Source: Nocardia ignorata NBRC 108230 (GTDB taxonomy: Bacteria > Actinomycetota > Actinomycetes > Mycobacteriales > Mycobacteriaceae). From it: DNA of 64,000 nucleotides. The DNA is taken from NCBI RefSeq assembly GCF_001612905.1, contig NZ_BDBI01000005.1, forward strand, positions 62,001 to 126,000, read 5' to 3'. A program made the translations under genes and the position numbers. Positions 51,229 through 61,849 of the stretch are shown one piece after another. The notes below the pieces were generated by a model. That model did not search any database, was not told the origin of the DNA, and saw only the letters and a list, made by a program, of their open reading frames with translations. How positions within the stretch are numbered: the first letter of the stretch is position 1; every line of letters starts with the position of its first letter.

Positions 51229-52593
51229 GTGAAGAGCACCGTCGAGCAGCTGAGCCCGACCCGGGTCCGGATCAACGTCGAGGTGCCCTTCGAGGAGCTG
51301 AAGCCCGACTTCGACAAGGCGTACAAGGCGCTGGCCCAGCAGGTGAAGATCCCCGGCTTCCGTCCCGGCAAGGCCCCGGCCAAGCTGATCGAGACCCGCG
51401 TCGGCCGTGGCGCCGTGCTCGAGCAGGTCGTCAACGACGCGCTGCCGAACAAGTACGCCGAGGCCGTGCAGGCCGGCGAGGTGAAGGTCATCGGCCAGCC
51501 CGAGATCGAGATCACCAAGATCGAGGACGGCGACGAGCTGGCCTTCACCGCCGAGGTCGACGTGCGCCCGGAGATCGCCCTGCCGGACTACTCGGGCATC
51601 GAGGTCACCGTCGATTCCTTCACCATCGGCGACGAGGACATCGAGCAGCAGCTCACCTCGCTGCGTCAGCGCTTCGGCACCCTGACCGGTGTCGAGCGGG
51701 CCGTGCAGGACGGCGACTTCGTCTCGATCGACCTGTCGGCCACCGTCGACGGCGAGGACGTGCCCGAGGCCGCCACCACCGGCCTGTCGCACGAGGTCGG
51801 TTCGGGTCAGCTCATCGAGGGCCTCGACGAGGCCGTCATCGGCCTGAAGGCCGGCGAGTCCGCCGAGTTCACCTCCACCCTGGTCGCCGGCGAGCACGCC
51901 GGTAAGGAAGCCGTGATCACCGTGACCGTGCAGTCGGTCAAGGAGCGCGAGCTGCCCGAGGCCGACGACGAATTCGCCCAGCTGGCCAGCGAATTCGACA
52001 CCATCGACGAGCTCAAGGAAGACCTGAAGGGCCGCGTCGAGCGCACCAAGAAGATCGAGCAGGCCGGTCAGATCCGCGACAAGGTGCTCGACACCCTGCT
52101 CGAGACCGTCGAGGTGCCGCTGCCCGAGGCCGTCGTCAAGGCCGAGGTCGACGCGGTGCTGCACGACGCCGTGCACGGCTTCGACCACGACGAGGCCAAG
52201 CTGGCCGAGGCGCTCGAGGCGCAGGGTTCCTCCCGCGAGGAGTTCGACAAGGACACTCAGGAAGCCGCCGAGAAGTCGGTGAAGACCCAGCTGCTGCTGG
52301 ATGCCATCGCCGAGGCCGAGGGCACCCAGGTGGGCCAGCAGGAGCTCACCGAGCGCATCCTGTTCCAGGCCCAGCGCTACGGCATGTCGCCGGAGCAGTT
52401 CATCCAGCAGGTGCAGCAGGCCGGTCAGCTGGGTGCGGTGTTCGCCGACGTGCGCCGCGGCAAGGCGCTGGCCGGAGTTGTCGGTCAGGTCAAGGTCACC
52501 GACACCGACGGCAACGAGGTCGACACCACCGAAATGTTCGGTGACCCTGCGGATTCCGCCGAGACCGAGCAGGGCGAAGCCGCTGCTGAGTAA
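51229..52593 (+). CDS. tig: trigger factor
   Basis: 454 residues from GTG 51229. The N-terminal ribosome-binding domain begins [20 protein letters not shown] and holds the signature [13 protein letters not shown]. The FKBP-like PPIase domain is about residues 150-240 ([34 protein letters not shown]), and a long helical C-terminal domain follows. GTG 51229 gives better spacing (8 nt) from AAGGA at 51215-51219 than ATG 51223 (2 nt). It is the first chaperone to meet nascent chains. As in mycobacteria it precedes clpP1-clpP2, but a terminator separates them. Confidence 0.95.
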   Translation: MKSTVEQLSPTRVRINVEVPFEELKPDFDKAYKALAQQVKIPGFRPGKAPAKLIETRVGRGAVLEQVVNDALPNKYAEAVQAGEVKVIGQPEIEITKIEDGDELAFTAEVDVRPEIALPDYSGIEVTVDSFTIGDEDIEQQLTSLRQRFGTLTGVERAVQDGDFVSIDLSATVDGEDVPEAATTGLSHEVGSGQLIEGLDEAVIGLKAGESAEFTSTLVAGEHAGKEAVITVTVQSVKERELPEADDEFAQLASEFDTIDELKEDLKGRVERTKKIEQAGQIRDKVLDTLLETVEVPLPEAVVKAEVDAVLHDAVHGFDHDEAKLAEALEAQGSSREEFDKDTQEAAEKSVKTQLLLDAIAEAEGTQVGQQELTERILFQAQRYGMSPEQFIQQVQQAGQLGAVFADVRRGKALAGVVGQVKVTDTDGNEVDTTEMFGDPADSAETEQGEAAAE

Positions 52594-52612
52594 GTTTTCC
52601 CGGCGTGATTTG

Positions 52613-52630
52613 ATTGCGCTGTGAGCGAAG
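52613..52630 (+). promoter_or_regulatory. ClgR-box-like site upstream of clpP1
   Basis: ATTG-CGC-TGTGA-GCG-AAG contains CGC-N5-GCG with AT-rich flanks. It matches the corynebacterial ClgR consensus WNNWCGCYNANRGCGWWS (from memory) at all but two defined positions. It lies 104 bp before the clpP1 start, where ClgR activates clpP1P2 in other actinobacteria. Confidence 0.45.
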
Positions 52631-52632
52631 AA

Positions 52633-52660
52633 GGGCGGTACCGGGAGTTCGGTGCCGCCC
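52633..52660 (+). terminator. terminator after tig
   Basis: GGGCGGTACC-GGGAGTTC-GGTGCCGCCC, a 10-bp stem with one G-T pair, followed by TGTTTCGTTAGTGTTT. Confidence 0.75.
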
Positions 52661-52733
52661 TGTTTCGTTAGTGTTTGAGACGACGACGAACCGTAGGCCG
52701 TTTGCAATCGGTGAGAAGAGAAGGCAGGTATCC

Positions 52734-53333
52734 GTGACAATCAACCAGGCAGGGGTCATGACAGCCGCTACTGCTGGTCTCAACCTCAGTGATTCCGTGT
52801 ACGAGCGGCTGCTGCGCGAGCGCATCATCTTCCTTGGCACCCAGGTCGACGACGAGATCGCCAACAAGATCTGCGCGCAGATCCTGCTGCTCTCGGCCGA
52901 GGACTCGACCAAGGACATCTCCCTCTACATCAACTCCCCTGGTGGTTCGGTCACCGCGGGCATGGCGATCTACGACACGATGCAGTTCGCCGAGTGTGAC
53001 ATCAGGACCGTCGCGATGGGCCTGGCCGCGTCGATGGGTCAGTTCCTGCTCACCGCGGGAACCAAGGGCAAGCGTTTCGCGCTGCCGCACACCCGGATCA
53101 TGATGCACCAGCCGTCGGCCGGTATCGGTGGTTCGGCCGCCGACATCGCCATCATGGCCGAGCAGTTCGCGCACACCAAGCGCGAGCTCAACGAGCTGCA
53201 GGCGCTGCACACCGGCAAGTCGGTCGAACAGGTGACCGAGGACGCGGACCGCGACCGCTGGTTCACGGCGAAGGAAGCTCTCGAGTACGGCTTCATCGAC
53301 CACGTGGTCAGCCACGCGAACCAGACGAAGTAA
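52734..53333 (+). CDS. clpP1: ATP-dependent Clp protease proteolytic subunit ClpP1
   Basis: 199 residues from GTG 52734 (ATG 52758 possible). The catalytic triad is Ser100 ([11 protein letters not shown]), His125 ([11 protein letters not shown]) and Asp174 (DADRDRWFT), with strand [11 protein letters not shown]. It forms mixed ClpP1/ClpP2 tetradecamers with the downstream gene and works with ClpX or ClpC. Gene order tig-clpP1-clpP2-clpX agrees with mycobacteria. Likely activated by ClgR through the site at 52613-52630. Confidence 0.95.
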   Translation: MTINQAGVMTAATAGLNLSDSVYERLLRERIIFLGTQVDDEIANKICAQILLLSAEDSTKDISLYINSPGGSVTAGMAIYDTMQFAECDIRTVAMGLAASMGQFLLTAGTKGKRFALPHTRIMMHQPSAGIGGSAADIAIMAEQFAHTKRELNELQALHTGKSVEQVTEDADRDRWFTAKEALEYGFIDHVVSHANQTK

Positions 53334-53378
53334 GCCACGCCGCGCACCGACACACTCGACTCGACCCTGGAGACAACC

Positions 53379-54044
53379 ATGGCCAATCTGATCGACCCGC
53401 GCGCAGGCTTGGGTGGCGCTGCCGCCGCCAACCCGCAGTCGCGCTACATCCTGCCGCAGTTCACCGAGCAGACTTCGTTCGGCGTCAAGACCTCCGACCC
53501 GTACAACAAGCTGTTCGAGGAGCGCATCATCTTCCTGGGCAACCAGGTCGACGATGTCTCGGCCAACGACATCATGGCCCAGCTGCTCGTGCTGGAGTCG
53601 CAGGATCCCGATCGCGACATCACCATGTACATCAACTCGCCCGGTGGCTCGTTCACCGCGCTGATGGCGATCTACGACACCATGCAGTACGTGCGTCCCG
53701 ACGTGGTGACGGTGTGCCTGGGTCAGGCCGCCTCGGCCGCCGCGGTGCTGCTGGCCGCCGGTGCGCCCGGCAAGCGTGCCGCGCTGCCCAACGCGCGCAT
53801 CCTGATCCACCAGCCGTCCTCCGGCGGCGTGCAGGGTCAGGTGTCCGACCTCGAGATCGCCGCCGCCGAGATCGAGCGGATGCGCCGTCTCATGGAGGTC
53901 ACGATTTCGCGGCACACCGGCAAGTCCGAGGAGCAGGTCCGCAAGGACACCGACCGTGACAAGATCCTGACCGCCGAGGAAGCCAAGGAATACGGCATCG
54001 TCGACCAGGTCTTCGACTACCGCAAGCTCAGCGGACAGAAGTGA
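53379..54044 (+). CDS. clpP2: ATP-dependent Clp protease proteolytic subunit ClpP2
   Basis: 221 residues from ATG 53379, 45 bp after clpP1. A longer N-terminal extension ([20 protein letters not shown]) is typical of ClpP2 and is normally processed. Triad: Ser119 ([11 protein letters not shown]), His144 (LIHQPSSGG), Asp194 ([12 protein letters not shown]). Compare the Ser-less paralogue at 29479-30069, which shares GQA and AVLL around the altered residue. Confidence 0.95.
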   Translation: MANLIDPRAGLGGAAAANPQSRYILPQFTEQTSFGVKTSDPYNKLFEERIIFLGNQVDDVSANDIMAQLLVLESQDPDRDITMYINSPGGSFTALMAIYDTMQYVRPDVVTVCLGQAASAAAVLLAAGAPGKRAALPNARILIHQPSSGGVQGQVSDLEIAAAEIERMRRLMEVTISRHTGKSEEQVRKDTDRDKILTAEEAKEYGIVDQVFDYRKLSGQK

Positions 54045-54051
54045 CACGCCC

Positions 54052-54083
54052 GGGTCCGTCGCCTGCTACCCGGCGGCGGACCC
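54052..54083 (+). terminator. terminator after clpP2
   Basis: GGGTCCGTCGCC pairs with GGCGGCGGACCC (one G-T pair), followed by GGTTTTCT, close to a classical intrinsic terminator. It separates clpP1P2 from clpX, which must have its own promoter. Confidence 0.8.
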
Positions 54084-54256
54084 GGTTTTCTGCTACAACC
54101 CAACACATCGAACATGCGCGAGTTGTCGACCTGGCTCGCGCACAGCAGGTACGGTCGACTCAGGGACCATTGCTCTGATTGTCGGCACCGAAACGTATTC
54201 CGGCCCAATCGGAGGACGAGGGTCGCACTCGGACATAGGAAGTAGGGACCTACGAG

Positions 54257-55537
54257 ATGGCGCGCATCGGAGACGGCGGCGATCTGCTCAAGTGCTCGTT
54301 CTGCGGAAAGAGCCAGAAGCAGGTCAAGAAGCTCATTGCGGGCCCTGGGGTCTATATCTGCGACGAGTGCATCGATCTCTGCAACGAGATCATCGAGGAA
54401 GAGCTGGCCGAGTCGAGCGAGGTCAAGCTCGACGAGCTGCCCAAGCCCTCGGAGATCCGTGATTTCCTCGAGAACTACGTGATCGGCCAGGACACCGCCA
54501 AGCGGACCCTCGCCGTCGCGGTCTACAACCACTACAAGCGCATCCAGGCGGGCGACAAGGGTCGCGACAGCCGGGGTGAGGCCGTCGAGCTGATGAAGTC
54601 GAACATCCTGATGCTCGGCCCCACCGGTTGCGGCAAGACCTACCTCGCGCAGACGCTGGCCAAGATGCTGAACGTGCCGTTCGCCATCGCCGACGCCACC
54701 GCGCTCACCGAAGCCGGTTACGTCGGTGAGGACGTCGAGAACATCCTGCTCAAGCTCATCCAGGCCGCCGACTACGACGTGAAGCGCGCCGAGACCGGCA
54801 TCATCTACATCGACGAGGTCGACAAGATCGCCCGCAAGAGCGAGAACCCGTCGATCACCCGCGATGTCTCCGGTGAGGGTGTGCAGCAGGCGCTGCTGAA
54901 GATCCTGGAGGGTACGCAGGCGAGTGTGCCGCCCCAGGGCGGACGCAAGCACCCGCATCAGGAGTTCATCCAGATCGACACCACCAACGTGCTGTTCATC
55001 GTGGCGGGCGCGTTCGCGGGCCTGGAGAAGATCATCTCCGACCGCACCGGTCACCGCGGTATCGGTTTCGGCGCCGAGGTGCGCTCCAAGGCCGAGGTCG
55101 ACACCGACGACCACTTCGCCGACGTGATGCCCGAGGACCTGATCAAGTTCGGTCTGATCCCCGAGTTCATCGGCCGTCTGCCGATCGTCGCCTCGGTGAC
55201 GAACCTGGACAAGGAATCGCTGGTCAAGATTCTCTCGGAGCCGAAGAACGCGCTGGTCAAGCAGTACGTTCGCTTGTTCGAGATGGACGGTGTTGACCTC
55301 GAGTTCACCCCCGACGCCCTCGAGGCGGTCGCCGATCAGGCCATCCTGCGCGGCACCGGTGCGCGTGGTCTGCGGGCGATCATGGAGGAAGTCCTGCTGC
55401 CGGTGATGTACGACATCCCGGGCCGCGACGACGTCGCCAAGGTGGTCGTGAACGCCGACACCGTCACCGAGAATGTCCTGCCGACCATCGTGCCGCGCAA
55501 GGCCCAGCGCACGGAGCGTCGCGACAAGTCGGCCTAG
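54257..55537 (+). CDS. clpX: Clp protease ATP-binding subunit ClpX
   Basis: 426 residues from ATG 54257. The N-terminal zinc-binding domain has Cys13, Cys16, Cys35 and Cys38. Walker A is GPTGCGKT (121-128) and Walker B IYIDEVD (about 183-189). Pore and sensor motifs include [14 protein letters not shown] and the arginine-finger region [10 protein letters not shown]. It unfolds tagged substrates and feeds them to ClpP. The gap to clpP2 is 212 bp and contains a terminator. Confidence 0.96.
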   Translation: MARIGDGGDLLKCSFCGKSQKQVKKLIAGPGVYICDECIDLCNEIIEEELAESSEVKLDELPKPSEIRDFLENYVIGQDTAKRTLAVAVYNHYKRIQAGDKGRDSRGEAVELMKSNILMLGPTGCGKTYLAQTLAKMLNVPFAIADATALTEAGYVGEDVENILLKLIQAADYDVKRAETGIIYIDEVDKIARKSENPSITRDVSGEGVQQALLKILEGTQASVPPQGGRKHPHQEFIQIDTTNVLFIVAGAFAGLEKIISDRTGHRGIGFGAEVRSKAEVDTDDHFADVMPEDLIKFGLIPEFIGRLPIVASVTNLDKESLVKILSEPKNALVKQYVRLFEMDGVDLEFTPDALEAVADQAILRGTGARGLRAIMEEVLLPVMYDIPGRDDVAKVVVNADTVTENVLPTIVPRKAQRTERRDKSA

Positions 55538-55552
55538 ACCGACCCCGAACAC

Positions 55553-55589
55553 CACAGCGCCCGCCGGATCCGATCCGGCGGGCGCTGTG
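55553..55589 (+). terminator. terminator after clpX
   Basis: CACAGCGCCCGCCGGAT-CCG-ATCCGGCGGGCGCTGTG is a perfect 17-bp stem, the longest in the window. Confidence 0.85.
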
Positions 55590-55614
55590 CTGTGTGCTGA
55601 GTTGTCGCGGTCGC

Positions 55615-56424
55615 TCAGTTGTCGCGGAACGACGGCGCCGCCGACACGATGTCTTCGTCGTCCTCGGCGGGGATCTCGGCCGAGGCGCGGGCGATGGCGG
55701 TGCTGTAGCGCGCGCTGGCGGCATTGTGGATGAGCAGGGCAACACCGATCATCACCGGAGCCACCGCGTGCACAGCGGCGTCGTACCAGTTGCCCGCGCT
55801 CAGATGCGGGTAGGTGTTGAGGGCGATGGTGAGGGCGAGCAGGAAACCCTCGGCGACGAACACCTGGGTGCGGTTGCCCATCACGCCCCACTCCGAGACC
55901 CGGGTGGTGCCGATCATGATGATGACCAGGCAGACGCTGATCATCGCCTCGAGGCCGAAACTCGCCCAGAACAGCGGGTCGCTCGGGCCGCCGGGGGCGA
56001 TGTTGTGCTGCACGTTCACCGCCGACCACAGCATGCCCGCGATCACCACGCCGGCGAGCGCGCGCAACGACCAGGTTCGGTGCTGGTAGAGGGAGGCCAG
56101 CCGGGCGCGCGGGTTGGATTCGCGGCGCTGAGCGGCGATGGCCTTGCGGGCGAGCATGAGGTCGGCCATCTCGGCGCGTTCGAGCTCGGCGGTCGTCTCG
56201 CGCAGGCGGTCGGCGTGCGTCGAGGCGGCTTTGATCTGCTTCCAGCGCTGATCGCGCTCGTAGGTGCGGATCTTCTCGGCCAGCTCGCGTTCGGCGCGCA
56301 GTTCGTCTTCCGAGAGCGCGTCGGTCAGGGCCGGGTCGGATTGATAGGTGATGCGTTGCCGGGCACGTTCCACCCGGACGGGCAACGCGAGGACTTCGTC
56401 ATCGAGCGGGTGTTCCTCGCGCAT
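55615..56424 (-). CDS. membrane protein with N-terminal coiled coil, DUF2637-like
   Basis: 269 residues from ATG 56424 (TGGAG upstream); ATG 56475 would add 17 residues. Residues 1-110 are charged and helical (ERARQRITYQSDPALTDALS, LRAERELAEKIRTYERDQR), followed by four membrane helices (RALAGVVIAGMLWSAVNVQ, FWASFGLEAMISVCLVIIM, VFVAEGFLLALTIALNTYP, APVMIGVALLIHNAA). The helix pattern and FGLEAMISVCL resemble DUF2637/SpdB-like proteins of actinobacterial mobile elements, but no other transfer gene is nearby. Function unknown. Confidence 0.6.
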   Translation of the reverse strand: MREEHPLDDEVLALPVRVERARQRITYQSDPALTDALSEDELRAERELAEKIRTYERDQRWKQIKAASTHADRLRETTAELERAEMADLMLARKAIAAQRRESNPRARLASLYQHRTWSLRALAGVVIAGMLWSAVNVQHNIAPGGPSDPLFWASFGLEAMISVCLVIIMIGTTRVSEWGVMGNRTQVFVAEGFLLALTIALNTYPHLSAGNWYDAAVHAVAPVMIGVALLIHNAASARYSTAIARASAEIPAEDDEDIVSAAPSFRDN

Positions 56425-56899
56425 CGCAACTCCAGTGTGCAAAAGGGTTCGCCTGGTCGCGTCATTGTTGCGCATCGAGGCGCCCGAGGCACATCCGAGG
56501 TCCGGGTCGATCGAACATGCGGATGCCGGAAACTTCTGGCGCACAACTGTGTAGCTGTTTCAGCGGCCGTCGTGGACACGGTGACGAACGATTCGCATCG
56601 TTCGCGCCCGGTTGCCGAGGAGCTTCGTTGATCCTCCGTGGTTCGCCGTTGAACCTTTGTCCCGTTCGGTGCTTCTGCTGATGATGTCGCTGCCGGTCAT
56701 CAGCGTGTTACCTGGTGTTCGGAAACTTTCGTTTCGTCCTTTTCGTCCGCCTTGCAGGGCGTTCACCCATTAAGACGGGCTCACCTCGCAAAACTCATCG
56801 GCGTATCCTCGCGGTGTGTCGGACTGATGCTGCTGATTTCGTGCTGTTTACTCGGTCCGTCAATCAGATGTTCGAGTGACGAGTGGAAGCGGAGGAGAC
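56425..56899. other. gap upstream of mihF
   Basis: No gene is supported in these 475 bases. Two inverted repeats are visible: CGAACGAT-TCGC-ATCGTTCG (56585-56604) and GCTGATGA...TCATCAGC (56677-56704). The region is more AT-rich than coding DNA and probably carries the mihF promoter and a long leader. Confidence 0.45.
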
Positions 56900-57214
56900 A
56901 TGGCACTGCCTACGATGACCGCCGAACAGCGCACCGAGGCGTTGGCCAAAGCGGCTGCCGTGCGCAAGGCGCGCTCGGAACTGATCGGCAAGGTGAAGGA
57001 GGGCAAGGTCACCGTCGCCGATCTGCTCAAGAAGGCCGACAGCGACGACCTGGTCAAGAAGACCAAGGTCGCGGCCGTGATCAAGGCGCTGCCGGGCGTT
57101 GGCCCGGTGAAGGCGGCCAAGCTGATGGATCAGGCCGAGATCCCCGAGGATCGTCGTATCGGTGGTCTCGGTGCACGCCAGCGCGCGGCACTGCTCGACG
57201 CCCTCGAGGCCTGA
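56900..57214 (+). CDS. mihF: integration host factor mIHF
   Basis: 104 residues from ATG 56900 behind GGAGGAG. MTAEQRTEALAKAAAVRKAR, RSELIGKVKEGKVTVADLL and the helix-hairpin-helix LPGVGPVKAAKLMDQAEIPEDRRIGGLGARQ are diagnostic of the actinobacterial integration host factor, an essential nucleoid-associated protein in mycobacteria. In M. tuberculosis mihF sits just before gmk; here it stands alone beside clpX, so it is a relocated or second copy. Confidence 0.92.
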   Translation: MALPTMTAEQRTEALAKAAAVRKARSELIGKVKEGKVTVADLLKKADSDDLVKKTKVAAVIKALPGVGPVKAAKLMDQAEIPEDRRIGGLGARQRAALLDALEA

Positions 57215-57256
57215 GCCGGATCGTGATCCGGCGCCCGTGGTGCACCACGCACGGGC
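57215..57256 (+). terminator. tandem hairpins after mihF
   Basis: GCCGGATC-GT-GATCCGGC (57215-57232) abuts the stop codon; a second hairpin GCCCGTG...CACGGGC (57233-57256) follows directly. Together they form a double terminator facing the convergent FHA gene. Confidence 0.65.
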
Positions 57257-57283
57257 GTCGGGATGGTCTCGGGCTCGCGGAGC

Positions 57284-58444
57284 TCAGACGCAGTAGGTCA
57301 GCAGGAAATCATTGATACGCAGGCGCCAGCCCGGCTGCAGCTCGATCGGGAGGGTGCCGACCCGCGACCACCGGTCGCTGTCGGGGGCGGCGAAATAGGT
57401 GCCGGAGGTGGCGGGCGCTTCGCGGACGAACACCTTGCCCCGGTCGGGATCGACGAAGGCATGAACCCGCGAGACCAGCCGATCGCGTTCGATCAGGATC
57501 GGCGTGGCAGCGGACTGGCGAACAGAATTGTCGCCAGAGGGGTTGCGGCCCAATACATATGGCCGGTCGAGGGGATAGCTCAGACCGTCCTCGGTGACCA
57601 AGGCGCCCCGCGGACTGGTCGAATTGCCCAGGTGCTCTTGGCTTTTACGCAGCCCCACCGGCTCGGCACGCTTGGCGGCGTCGATCGCCTGCGACCACGC
57701 CAGCGGTGCGTGTGCGGCGGGGGAATTGCGCGGACCGGTGCTCACGGTGGCGCCCTCGCCGGAATCGGGCCGACCACCCACACTCACGGTCTCACCGTCC
57801 GGAATGCTCGTCACCGGTTCGTCGGCCACGGCGAAACCACTGGTCGACGGCTGAGCCGCGGCGGGCTCGGCCTCGCTGCGCGGGCGCACCGCCTGGAAAC
57901 CGGTGGCCTCGGTGGGTGGTGGTTCGTCGATCGCCTCCACCCGGCGCGGTGCGGGACCGCGACGACGGCCCAGATTGAGCACGAAACCGTTGCCGTTGAC
58001 GATGCCCGCGCGCAGGTCCGTTCGCGGATTGGCGCTGGTCGGGTCGGCCATCTCGGCGCCGATCGCGATGCGGCGGACCGGTTCGCGAATGATCTCGTCG
58101 ACCCAGGTGAAGGCGCGGTCCCCGGCCAGGCGGCGGTTGCCCTCGGCGCCGGAGACCTCCGCGATCACGGTGCCGCGCAACAAGATCAGGATCCCGTCGG
58201 CGGTGGGGGCGAGGACACCGAACGGCGGTGGCGCCGACGCGCCGCCGAACACCACCCCGGCCAGCCGCTGGGCGAGTGCCGCACCGGGTGCCGAGGCTGT
58301 GGTGTTGAGCGCGACGGTCTCGACCGCACCGAGTAACCGGTCGGTCGACGGTGTCTCGCCGGCCAGATAGACCACGACATCGCCGAACCGAGCGACGATT
58401 CCGGTACCGGGCACGATTGCCACGGTGGACGAATGCGCGCGCAT
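57284..58444 (-). CDS. FHA-domain protein
   Basis: 386 residues from ATG 58444, behind AAGGAGG. The N-terminal ~170 residues are a mixed fold seen in proteins with a late FHA domain (VARFGDVVVYLAGE, LAQRLAGVVFG, ADGILILLRGTVIAEV). The middle is Pro/Ala-rich and disordered. The FHA domain occupies about 310-386: DRPYVLGRNPSGD, LVSRVHAFV, with the Arg, Ser and His that contact phosphothreonine. It may read out Ser/Thr kinases or serve a secretion-linked complex. The partner is not in view. Confidence 0.8.
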   Translation of the reverse strand: MRAHSSTVAIVPGTGIVARFGDVVVYLAGETPSTDRLLGAVETVALNTTASAPGAALAQRLAGVVFGGASAPPPFGVLAPTADGILILLRGTVIAEVSGAEGNRRLAGDRAFTWVDEIIREPVRRIAIGAEMADPTSANPRTDLRAGIVNGNGFVLNLGRRRGPAPRRVEAIDEPPPTEATGFQAVRPRSEAEPAAAQPSTSGFAVADEPVTSIPDGETVSVGGRPDSGEGATVSTGPRNSPAAHAPLAWSQAIDAAKRAEPVGLRKSQEHLGNSTSPRGALVTEDGLSYPLDRPYVLGRNPSGDNSVRQSAATPILIERDRLVSRVHAFVDPDRGKVFVREAPATSGTYFAAPDSDRWSRVGTLPIELQPGWRLRINDFLLTYCV

Positions 58445-58543
58445 CAACGCCTCCTTGTCGGACGGGGTCACTGCCAGCATAGAGGGACACGGCGGGCTCG
58501 GAAGCGGGTTGTCGCAGGCTTCGCAAACTGACCGGACGGTCTC

Positions 58544-58557
58544 GCGAACATTGTTCG
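58544..58557. promoter_or_regulatory. operator candidate between FHA and TetR genes
   Basis: GCGAAC-ATT-GTTCG is a 5-bp-arm palindrome with a 3-bp spacer, 39 bp before the TetR start at 58597. It resembles a LexA box but has one base too few in the spacer. Autoregulation by the TetR protein is the simpler reading. Confidence 0.35.
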
Positions 58558-58596
58558 TCGCAAACGACGTTCGGGTGGCGAGTAGGATTACCCGCC

Positions 58597-59238
58597 ATGA
58601 ATGCCGCACCCGTCAGTCGCCGGGCCAGACCGGCGAAAGCTCCACTGAGTCGTGACATCGTCATCGAGACCGGATTGCGCATCCTCGACTCCGAGGGATC
58701 GGCCGCGCTCACCATGCGCCGGGTGGCGCAGGAACTCGATACCGGTGCCGCCTCGCTCTACGTCTACGTCGCCAATCGCGACGACCTGATGACGGGCATG
58801 CTAGACCACGTCCTGGCCGCCGTACCGACACCCACCCACGGCGACTGGCGCGAGCGCCTCGAAGCCCTCGTCACCTCGGCCGTCGACGCGCTCGGCCGCC
58901 ACGAAGGTCTCGCGCTCGTCGCGTTCGCCCGGTCCACCGGTCGCGCGCTCGGGCTGGTCGAGCAGTTGCTCGGCCTGCTGCGCGAGGGCGGGCTCGACCC
59001 GGCCAGGGCCGCCTGGGCCGTCGACCTGCTGTACCCGCACATCACCGCCGCGGCCGCCGAGCGGGCCGTCTACGACGACACGACCGTGTCGCGGCGTCTC
59101 GCCGGCCTGCCCGCCCGGAGCTACCCGAACATCACCGCCGCCCGCGAGCACCTGGCGGGCGACGCCGCCGCCCGCACCCGGTGGGCATTGAACGCGCTGC
59201 TCAACGGCATCCTCGCCACCCCCGTGGAGGTGCGATGA
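58597..59238 (+). CDS. TetR-family regulator
   Basis: 213 residues from ATG 58597. HTH: SRDIVIETGLRILDSEGSAA, MRRVAQELDTGAASLYVYVANRDDL. The C-terminal domain resembles TetR_C (GLALVAFARSTGRALGLVEQ, AAWAVDLLYPHITAAAAE). It overlaps the GNAT gene by 4 nt, so the acetyltransferase is its likely target and partner. Confidence 0.88.
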   Translation: MNAAPVSRRARPAKAPLSRDIVIETGLRILDSEGSAALTMRRVAQELDTGAASLYVYVANRDDLMTGMLDHVLAAVPTPTHGDWRERLEALVTSAVDALGRHEGLALVAFARSTGRALGLVEQLLGLLREGGLDPARAAWAVDLLYPHITAAAAERAVYDDTTVSRRLAGLPARSYPNITAAREHLAGDAAARTRWALNALLNGILATPVEVR

Positions 59239-59870
59239 CCGGCCTCGAGCACGTACCCGCGCTGGCTACCAGCTACCCCATCGCACCGGGCGGCCCCGTT
59301 CAACGCCGTGATCCGACCCGGGGCGGCGAGCTTGTCCGGCCGGGCGGACCGATCCGGCCGGCCCGTGAACGCGATATCGCCACGCTGCAGGAGATCGAAC
59401 GTCGCGCCGGTGCGCCGTTCGCCGAGATCGGCATGGTCGCCGTCGCCGAGGACGAGCCGCCGTCGGCGGAACTGCTGCGCGAGTTCCTCGTCGGCGAACG
59501 CGCCTGGGTATGGCCCGATGCGCAGGACGAACCGATCGGTTACCTGCTGCTCGGCATCGTCGACGGGCAACCGCACATCGACCAGGTGTCGGTCGACCCC
59601 GCCTTCGCCGGTCTGCGGATCGGCAAGAGCCTGATCGACAACGCCGTCACCTGGGCGAAATCCCAGGGCCTGCACGAGCTCACCCTCACCACCTTCACCG
59701 AGGTCCCCTGGAACGGTCCCTACTACGAGCGGCTCGGCTTCACCTACATCCCCGTCGACGACGAACCACCTGGCCTGCGCGCTGTCCGTGCCGAGGAATC
59801 CGCCAACGGCCTCGACGAATGGCCGCGCGCGTGCATGCGCGTCGATCTGAGGGGCTGGGTCTACGACTGA
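59235..59870 (+). CDS. GNAT-family N-acetyltransferase
   Basis: 211 residues from ATG 59235 (ATGA overlap with the TetR stop). The GNAT core starts at about residue 40 (GPIRPARERDIATLQEIERRAG). The acetyl-CoA loop is VDPAFAGLRIGKSLID, and YYERLGFTYIP closes the fold. Residues 1-38 are a non-conserved extension. Substrate unknown; with a TetR repressor upstream, drug or metabolite acetylation is possible. Confidence 0.85.
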   Translation: MTGLEHVPALATSYPIAPGGPVQRRDPTRGGELVRPGGPIRPARERDIATLQEIERRAGAPFAEIGMVAVAEDEPPSAELLREFLVGERAWVWPDAQDEPIGYLLLGIVDGQPHIDQVSVDPAFAGLRIGKSLIDNAVTWAKSQGLHELTLTTFTEVPWNGPYYERLGFTYIPVDDEPPGLRAVRAEESANGLDEWPRACMRVDLRGWVYD

Positions 59871-60271
59871 CCCGTCGTTGGGGGGTCCGAGTCGGTGGTG
59901 CCGGCCCGCATCACCAGTCGCCACCCGTCCGCCGCCGCTGCGTCGAGGCGGCGGGTGTGCGACTGTCCTGCGCCCTATTCGCAATGCGTGGCCCTGCGCC
60001 GGCCCTGGCTCCTCGAGTCGGTGTAGCGGTCGGAGGCACAGGCCGCGCTGGGGTGCCGACGTGTCCCTACGGCCGACTGCGACTCATCCGAAGGCTTACC
60101 CCGCGCGGGGCCGAGTCTCCGAAGTGCAGGTGCCCGGCGCGGTTTGCGGATCAGCGTTCGCACGCCGAGCCGAATTGGCCACGCAGCACCTGCGGCCCCG
60201 AGGCGGCCGGCTGCCTGTGGCCGCTTTGTGCCGGGCTACGCGGTCGAAGGCCGCTTCCGGAGTCGGGCGGC
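59871..60271. other. 401-bp convergent intergenic region
   Basis: No gene or RNA is recognised. CCGCCGCC (59929-59936) and GGCGGCGG (59947-59954) can form a hairpin that may terminate the TetR-GNAT operon. The rest is GC-rich without codon-like periodicity that I can support, in either direction up to the glpD stop at 60272. Confidence 0.4.
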
Positions 60272-61834
<1,563 letters not shown>

Positions 61835-61849
61835 AATCCTTGTCGGGGT

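Noticed and set aside
51130..52740. Long open frame opposite tig
   Set aside because: Shadow of trigger factor; Leu/Val/Gly/Asp-rich low-complexity translation without motifs.
56585..56604. LexA or other known box in CGAACGAT-TCGC-ATCGTTCG
   Set aside because: The half-site spacing is too wide for LexA and I know no regulator with this consensus; kept only as a note in the gap entry.
58545..58557. LexA/SOS box CGAAC-ATT-GTTCG
   Set aside because: The actinobacterial SOS box needs four bases between half-sites; only three are present and no SOS gene follows.
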